A stretch of 64,000 bases of DNA, from positions 8,804,001 through 8,868,000 of the forward strand of contig CM041465.1 of the NCBI GenBank assembly GCA_023213395.1. The letters are read 5' to 3'. The position numbers and the translations under genes are program-made. Under the pieces are notes generated by a model, which was not told where the DNA came from, searched no databases, and was given only the letters and a program-made list of their open reading frames with translations. Below are positions 57,400 to 64,000 of the stretch, piece after piece. Origin of the DNA: Cycas panzhihuaensis (taxonomy: Eukaryota > Cycadophyta). Each line of letters opens with the position of its first letter. Position 1 is the first letter of the stretch.

Positions 57400-58587
57400 C
57401 TAGGCCTCAACATAGTAGGACATTGAGGTAAGGATGACGGATGGGGAGTAACTGAATGGATAGGTTATTATGATTACAATTATTGTTATGAAATGTCATG
57501 AGGTGGAAGAGTAAAGGGGGGAACAAACCATACTGGAAGGGTAACCACAGAGTTGGTTTGAGGTACAAAGTGTTAAAGGAAACTTAGATATAGGTGTAGA
57601 AAGGATTGTGTTATGAGTTGATCTAAGAATATGTAAAGAAAAAATGGGATTAAAAGTCCTCAAAGGTTATGATTGTCCTATCGAAGCATGAGTATGAGCT
57701 AAATAAATATGAGAAACATGTTGTAATGAGGAAATCATATTAGACACTCTAGCAAATGGTGGGTGAGGTCTAACACGATTAGATAAAATAGTATGTTATA
57801 CATAGGGGGGTACTTGGGTGGTATAAGAAATAGGATGTGAAGAAGCAATCCTAGTGGAGTAAGAATGAATCAATCATAAGATAGATGAGGCCATAACCAC
57901 TTGATTGGAAGTGGATATATGCATGGCACTAGGGTTTCCATGAGCAACAATAGTGGTATTACATCCATGAGTGGGGGGTATGGAATGGGAAGAATAAATT
58001 CAAGCTCATTGTCTAAAAGAAGATTGACAAGGTTGTGAATGGGTCAATTTGTAGTTGTCAACTTCCTCTAAAGCTAAGGAACGAGGTCATGACATAGGTC
58101 TTAGTGAAGGAGGATGAGAAGGGTGAGGGGACTACATGGCATCAAGTGAGGAGTCTACCTCAATAGACTCATAGTCTTCACCTAAGGGATCAATTTGTGC
58201 ATATTACGGTAGAGATGACATGGTATGAGTCTCTGGGTAAAATGGGTCATGGTACCTAGGCATGCATAGTGGGGTAGGGATCCTAGTAAGGACCAACTCA
58301 AGGAAATATGGATGTAGCTAACTCGAAGGTGGTTCCTTTTGTATGAAAGAAGGATCCACAAGAGAAGAATCACCGAGATATTGGGAAGGCTCTAAATATC
58401 TATGCTCCACTAGTATGTTATATAATTAGGTTGAATCTTCGAGAGGATAAACGTATGTATCATATGCTTGAAGTTTTGAAGATTCAACATAAGATGATGA
58501 AACATCATAACCAAAGTGTGATGGATAGACTTGTGGAAGGTCTTGAAGTCTCAACAAGAACCTAGTAATAGGTATTGTTATTTCCAT
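57400..58587 (-). pseudogene. gag of Gyp-B, N-terminal part
   Basis: It starts at ATG 58587-58585: MEITIPITRFLLRLQDLPQV, which matches the Gyp-A gag start. A Ser/Pro/His/Tyr-rich region with stops follows, aligned with Gyp-A 6129-7310. It is cut by R-BRCT at 57399 and resumes at 45050. Confidence 0.75.
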
Positions 58588-58613
58588 AGTTTTATTTGAG
58601 GATAAATGGTGGC

Positions 58614-58631
58614 TCCCTAGTATGGTCACTA
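58614..58631 (-). promoter_or_regulatory. Primer binding site of Gyp-B
   Basis: On the minus strand, TAGTGACCATACTAGGGA lies six bases after the LTR end, the same site as in Gyp-A and nearly that of Tat-C. Confidence 0.6.
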
Positions 58632-58637
58632 GAAAGA

Positions 58638-61037
58638 TGGTATGGGGGTTCTTAAGAGGACCTAAACTTAATATCTCTTTATTCTTATTTCAATTAAAAT
58701 TAGGAGACATAAAATTCAAGAAGACCTAAGGGACCATTTTTGCCTAGCTCCTAAGAAGGAGTCTTTGCCTAGTAGTATAGTCTAATAAAGGATGAATAGA
58801 TATGATGAAAGGTGTGGATATGAAATGGGGTGGTAGAATCTACTAACCTACATGACTTGAAGAAGGAGTTCTATGTTTGGAGCCACACTGATAATATCCT
58901 CAATGTCTTTCTTAGGGATTCCTCTCATGTAATCCTTTTAACCTTTTGAGTTCTACTTGGATATAGAGGAGGGTAAGCTAATGGAAAGGTGGTTTGTCTT
59001 GTTTTATTTCTTGTCTTAGTTTGTTTTCACTTTATTTTTCTTCTTTTTTTGCTCTTTTTTTTTTTGTTTTTTCCTTTTTAGATTTTGATATGATAGCAAC
59101 GAGATAAAACTAAGAGAGTAAGATAAATCTATGCAACCAAAGAGACTAAAAGATCAAACCCATATAAACCTTTTTTTCTTTTAAATCAAAAGCAAACAAA
59201 CTAGAAACCATACATGCAATTTCTCTTTTTTATGTTTTCAAAATGAAATATGCACATGCAACTATAAAGTATGTTTCCTCTATGTAATATGCACATTTCA
59301 CTTTTTTTTTTAAATGATGCTACTAAAATTTGAAATTCACTATATGATCTTTGTACAAGTTTTTCAAAGAGATTAATTAACATGCAAAACTAGTCAATAT
59401 ACTTCATACTTCATGCATGCAACCAATTCTTTAAAAAAGGTGATAAATAATGCACAAAGAAAAGAGATTCTTAAAGGATACTACTATTATTTTTCTAATA
59501 ATTTTCAAACCTATGAGATGGTAAGCAAACCACGAATCTGAACAATAACACTCACATGAGAAAATAGTTCCAATGGTTCTATCATAATTGGAGTAGTAAG
59601 AGCTCCAAAAGGATCCTTGTACCCTTTGCAAAACTAAAAAATCAGAGTTTTTTTTACTGTGCAATATTTTTAACTGATCTCTTAAAAGATAAAGTGATCA
59701 ATTTGAAAATCAAAATTAGTGGAAACACCAAGTTAAGAGCAAGACAACTTCTTTCCTATTGTAATGAATGCCTCAGAATGATAGCTTTCTTTTCAGCTAA
59801 CTAATTATCTTTCATAAACTTTCCTTCAAAGAAAATCAAAGAAGGAAAAATAACAATAAAAAGAGACTAAACTAAATCCTAATGATGCCAAAAGAGAGTA
59901 GAAAATCAATTGAAATATAGACTACCATAAAAGAGTGGGAAGGGATAGCTAGATGAATGGTGGAGAGATGACCATACTCCATACTAGTCTACCCTTAAGG
60001 AACCCCATAGGGGGCTAGCCTTTTAGTGTATATTTTAGTATCCAAAAATAATACGATAGAACTACAATAAATAGCCAAAGACCAGAAAAGTTTTTGAGCC
60101 AAAATCACGTTCAAAACACCATGAAATAAGCCCGAAATGCAGTAGGAAAGATCTTACCAAATTAAAAGAAGTTTAAAGTACAAAACTTGATGAAGATCTA
60201 AGAAAATAGAAACTCAAACTATCAACAGTCAAATAGTAGCAACACAGCAACAAAACTCCTTCAAGATTTCACCCAAATGTCTTTAAAAAAATCAAGTTTC
60301 AATCTCATATCAGTAGTCTTCAAGAAATCTCTTAAAACTACAAAACAAATCATACCAAACCTGAGCCAAATCACTACTAACTAATCCCCTCACAATCAAC
60401 AAAGAATTGAGAGTAATTATGGGCATCGAAGGAATCAAATTCCAATAAATCTAGGTGGTGGGACGTAAAATTTTGGTGCACTACTTGAGTTTTTCTTGCA
60501 TGATAGTAAAGAATATGATCACCAAAAATATGACTTTATTCTAAAAAATGCGATAAGCCATATTTTTGGCAACGCCAAAAATGCAATAATAGTGGAGCTA
60601 AAAATTAATCAAAATTCATGAAAATCTGATACTAAATAAAGGTCAAATCATAAAAATGGCTCAATCAATAAGTAAATAAACCTAGAATAAGGTGAAAAGC
60701 ATTAAATACAAGCCCAAGAAGATAGTAAACAACAAAATAAGGTGAAATCTTGAAGATGATATAAAAATAACAAATTTTAAAGAAAGAAAGAGGTCAAATT
60801 GGTCATAAAAGAAAACTTTGATACCATAGTTCATGTCATCAGTAGATAATAAAAAAAATACAAGTCATATCATCATTGATCACACTTCATCAATTAAGTT
60901 TATACTTTCAACAAAACATGGCCTAATCTATGATCAAGCAAAACTATCATGCATCTTCTGCAAAACTATATATAAACACATTATAACTTACCAATACTAA
61001 TTGAATACAAATCAAAGGGCTAGGTTTTGATGAAATA
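58638..61037 (-). repeat. 5' LTR of Gyp-B
   Basis: 2400 bases. Minus-strand start TATTTCATCAAAACC (TG changed to TA), end CCATACCA. It pairs with 14631-17045 over its whole length. CCATT (61038-61042) next to it is the right target duplication. Confidence 0.9.
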
Positions 61038-61042
61038 CCATT

Positions 61043-61985
61043 ATCATGTGAAATCACTTTGAGATGCTAAAATCATTTGTCTTCCCTTTGATAGACTTAA
61101 TCATATTTTTTGTGATGCATCTACTTATTGTGGAGTTTTTTGGAGACTTGATTGATTACTTTTTATTCATTCTTTCTTTATATTAATCTCCAAAATTGCT
61201 CTAAACCCTTCTTACTTGTTAAAGAACCTAAATTATGATAGGGTAATGCTCTGAACGCTTTTTACCTATTAAAGAGCCTAAACTATGATAAGGTAACACT
61301 ATAAACCCTTTTTACCTGTTAACGGGCTTAAACTATGATAGGGAACCCTCTAAAATTTGAATATTAATGAGGTTAAACTATGATAATCAACCTCCAAAAG
61401 CCTTCACCCTATTAATGAGGCTAAATTATGATGGGTTACTCTAAAAAGTCGCCTATTAATGAGCTTAAAAGCTATAATAGTCTATCCTTTCTACTATGGC
61501 AAAAGGATTTCCTTCTAACACATGGTTAAAGAGAGATAAACTATGACCAATTATATATTAAAAACCCATTTAGTTTGTGGGTATTTAGTGTTAAAGTTCC
61601 ATCTAGTTTATGGGCATTTGGTATTGATCAATGCTTTAGCACATGAGTACCTAGTCCTTTTGGGTAGGAGTTTTGAAATAATATTTCTTTGGTGAAGAGT
61701 ACCCAGTCCTTTTGGGTAGGAGATTTAGATGACATTCCTTTGACAGTCAAGAACCCAGTCCTTTTGGTTAGACACTTAGGTAACTTTCCTTTGATTCATC
61801 CTTGTAAGAGTATCAAAATCATTTCAATTAGATTCTAGGTTCTTGAAGGTTAATGACTTATCTTTCACATACCTCGTCTTGAGTTTCATTGACTTCTAGT
61901 AGAAAATCTTTCACTTTCATCATTTCTACCTCTCACCATCCTACTTTCTTATTAAAGTAAGAGCTTTAGGTGTCAAGGGGGTAAA
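61043..61985 (+). repeat. Continuation of Gyp-A: tandem hairpin repeats and polypurine tract
   Basis: First about 180 bases of AT-rich spacer, then repeats TTTACCTGTTAACGGGCTTA and similar with AAACTATGATAGG (61230-61500), then TTTAGTTTGTGGGTATT-type units (61560-61640), then ACCCAGTCCTTTTGGGTAGG units (61650-61770). This is the Gyp-B block in the opposite orientation. The polypurine tract GTCAAGGGGGTAAA lies directly before the LTR. Confidence 0.82.
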
Positions 61986-63625
61986 TGTTTCACTAAAACC
62001 TAGCCTCTTATTTACCTTTATAACTTTTAATATACTTCTTTTATGGTTTCATGTGAAAGTAATGATAAACTTGGTTTTGTTTTGTGTTAGGCCATGTTTT
62101 GATGGAGTAGTGTATTGATTTGCTTGATGATATATGATGAATAATGTTTTGTTATATGATTATGCTATCACCTACTAATTATTGATACCTATGGCACTAA
62201 AATTTTTATTTTATGATCATTTTTAATCCATTTTTTTCTCTTAAAACCTATTTTATTTCATATTTCTTATTCTTTTATCTTGATTTCACCCTTATTTTGT
62301 TATTTTTTATCAATTTTTGGGCTTGTTCTTATCATTTTTATTATATTTTAGGCATCTTTCCTTATTAATAAAGTCATATTTATTTAAATTTATGATTGAA
62401 AATTAATTTTTTTACTTTTAATGAGCCGTTTTTTAATCTCTTGATTTGTTGCATTTTTTATGTTGACAAAAACACGACCAATTGTATTGTTTATTGTTAT
62501 GCATGCAAAACTTAGTCAATGTACTAGATTTTTGCATGATGCCATTCAAAATTAATGTGAACTTATCTTTTGCATGCCCAAAATAAACTTGAGTATTATT
62601 GTTGTCTATTAGAAGAATTTTGAGAGCTTAAAGTTGAAGATTTTGTGAATTTTTTAGAGATTTTTTGGATATTTTTTAAGATTTCTACTGTTGTAACTTG
62701 GAAAACTACTTTTGGTGATGCTAATAGGTGAAATCAAGAAGAGTTTTTTTATGCCTCAAGTTTTCATTTTACTGATGTTTGAATTTTGATGGTTTGTTCT
62801 TCAAATTTTATGATTTTTCTCAACATTTTTAGCCTCAAAACCTCTTGTTCCTAGTAAAATCTTTACTATTTAGTTCTTGTTGTTTCACTATTTGTTGGAG
62901 ATTTTTTTTTGCTAAGAGTTTGCTCTTCTTTCTTATTAGTATTTGTGGTGATCTCGTACTCATTTTTTAGCTTGGAATTTTGGCTAAAAGGTTAGCCTTT
63001 TTTGGGGTAAAAGGAGATAGACTAGTATGAAGCATGGTCATATCTTCACTATCTAAATAGCTATCTCCTCCTATTCTTCTATAGCTGTCTAAATTCCAAG
63101 TAGTTCATTGTTCCTTTAATCTTATTTATGGCTATAGTTTAGCCTATATTGCTTCTTGGTTTTCTTCCTTTGCTAGTTTAAAAATGAGAGTTTGGATAAA
63201 ATTAATCAAATAAAAGAAAAAGAGTTATTCTGAGGTAGGATTTTTGTATAAGAAAGAAGTTTTAATATTGATCTTGTTTGATATCACTTATTTAAACTCT
63301 TTTGATTTGAAAAGGAAAAAAATAAATCAGAATCAGTGAATGAAATATGTGTGATTTTTTAGATTATTACAGGTTCAAGAATCCCTTTAGAGCCTTGTTT
63401 CCTCTAATTCTGATAAAATCTCTAAATTATTTAGCTTGTTACTTGTATTAGGATTGTGATTTGAATATGATTGGTTGCATGCACTATCATTGGTCTAAAA
63501 AATCATCAATATTAGTAATAGAAAGTCTTTAAAATTTCTCTTTTTATTGTAAAATCATTGTTTCAAAATAAAGATAGCATGCATTTGAGATTAAAAGCTT
63601 CTTATTAGCATTGCATATTATTGAA
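61986..63625 (+). repeat. 3' LTR of Gyp-A, interrupted
   Basis: It starts TGTTTCACTAAAACC and follows the 5' LTR (3740-5410) up to about 63625, where R-E begins. The remaining part of about 0.7 kb lies beyond the window. Confidence 0.88.
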
Positions 63626-63938
63626 TGGTAGGATATCACTCTTTAATAATAATTGCACACCAACATAACATGCAAATAACTCCAGAAGAGCTATATTATA
63701 ATACCCTTTAAAGGGGCAACCTCCTAATTACATGTAATAACAATAATATTTTAGATACCCTACTCTAAAGATTATATATATATATATAGCTCTATGCTCA
63801 CTACATAACCTCCTCCTTATGCATGTGGGATATTAAGAAAAGGGAAGAAGTAGAAGAAATAGAAGGTATAAGAGAGAGAAGAAGTAAAAGATATAAGAGA
63901 ATATAAGAGAAGGTAAGTTAGGGGTTGGATCCCTAACA
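63626..63938 (-). mobile_element. R-E: LTR of a further retrotransposon, minus strand
   Basis: Minus-strand start TGTTAGGGATCC at 63938, end ATATCCTACCA at 63626, 313 bases. Internal TATATATATATATAG at about 63774-63789. It breaks the 3' LTR of Gyp-A. Left flank TTGAA (63621-63625) may be its target duplication; the other copy is outside the window. Confidence 0.7.
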
Positions 63939-64000
63939 AAGTTCCCCCCTTAAAAAATCTTTGCCCTTAAAGCTTGGTGATCTTAGAGTGCTTTTGGATA
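63939..64000 (-). pseudogene. Polypurine tract and pol end of R-E
   Basis: On the minus strand, ATTTTTTAAGGGGGGAACTT directly precedes the LTR. Before it a frame reads DHQALRAKIF, resembling the C-terminal tail of chromovirus pol. Too short for a sure class. Confidence 0.5.

Larger units (their letters stand above)
14631..61037 (-). mobile_element. Gyp-B: complete Ty3/gypsy (Tat-like) element, minus strand, split by Tat-C and R-BRCT
   Basis: The 3' LTR is at the left (14631-17045) and the 5' LTR at the right (58638-61037). Internal order on the minus strand is PBS, gag, protease, RT, RNase H, integrase, aRNH, antisense ORF, tandem repeats and polypurine tract. Target duplication CTATT/CCATT flanks it. 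Removing the nested insertions (26311-42714 with one target copy, and 45051-57399) leaves an element of about 17-18 kb. It has the same order as Gyp-A but keeps pol. All genes carry stops, so it is dead. Confidence 0.9.
3740..64000 (+). mobile_element. Gyp-A: outermost Ty3/gypsy (Tat-like) element, interrupted by Gyp-B and continuing past the window
   Basis: The element consists of 3740-14630 plus 61043-63625 and beyond. Its order is 5' LTR, PBS, gag, protease, deletion, aRNH, antisense ORF, [Gyp-B insertion], tandem repeats, 3' LTR. The joining of the two parts is supported by Gyp-B having clear ends and a 5-base target duplication (14626-14630 CTATT, 61038-61042 CCATT), and by the tandem repeats and LTR after 61043 being what is missing before 14630. 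RT, RNase H and integrase are absent, so it is a non-autonomous deletion derivative. Confidence 0.85.

Overview
This window is plant nuclear DNA made almost entirely of decayed, nested LTR retrotransposons. The evidence for a plant is initiator-tRNA-Met primer binding sites, plant Ty3/gypsy elements of the Tat type carrying a second, archaeal-like RNase H (aRNH), a Ty1/copia element, and a fragment of a plant-type BRCT gene. I see no intact host gene, tRNA, rRNA, CRISPR array or any prokaryotic signal. Almost every coding region has in-frame stops and indels.

Layout, outermost first. (1) Left edge: 1-2275 is a minus-strand Tat-type pol remnant (RT, RNase H, integrase), abutting a minus-strand chromovirus-like gag-protease remnant at about 2330-3739. 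(2) Gyp-A, plus strand, 3740-14630, resuming at 61043-63625: 5' LTR, PBS, gag, protease, then a deletion that removed all of RT-RNase H-integrase, then aRNH, an antisense ORF, tandem repeats and a 3' LTR. (3) Gyp-B, same family, minus strand, 14631-61037, inserted in the 3' part of Gyp-A with target duplication CTATT/CCATT. It keeps every module but is split by two later insertions. (4) Tat-C, plus strand, 26311-42714, a complete 16.4-kb Tat element with 2.77-kb LTRs and target duplication TACTA, inserted between protease and RT of Gyp-B. (5) R-BRCT, plus strand, 45051-57399, inserted in gag of Gyp-B. It has its own LTRs, PBS and polypurine tract, but instead of gag-pol it carries an intronless, stop-ridden piece of a BRCT-domain gene. 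(6) Cop-D, plus strand, 48794-57129, a Ty1/copia element with target duplication AACAT, inserted 21 bases upstream of the 3' LTR of R-BRCT. (7) R-E, minus strand, from 63626 to the right edge, an LTR and polypurine tract of another element that interrupts the 3' LTR of Gyp-A.

The most interesting material is in the gypsy 3' regions. Both families (Tat-C and Gyp-A/B) carry an ORF on the opposite strand to gag-pol. It has a plant-mobile-domain-like N-terminal part, a coiled-coil-like C-terminal part and an intron at the same place. The region upstream of this antisense gene shares palindromic motifs with the LTR of its own family. A second module, aRNH, lies on the other side of the antisense gene in one family than in the other. 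A short motif (AATGAGNNTAAACTA-like) follows the stop codon of both pol and aRNH in both families. Protease is followed by a TAA at the same codon in all three copies. Together with the BRCT gene carried between retrotransposon LTRs, these are the points that deserve follow-up.

Limits: domain calls are read by eye from translations. Boundaries given to the base are those supported by LTR ends, target duplications or start/stop codons. Others are approximate.
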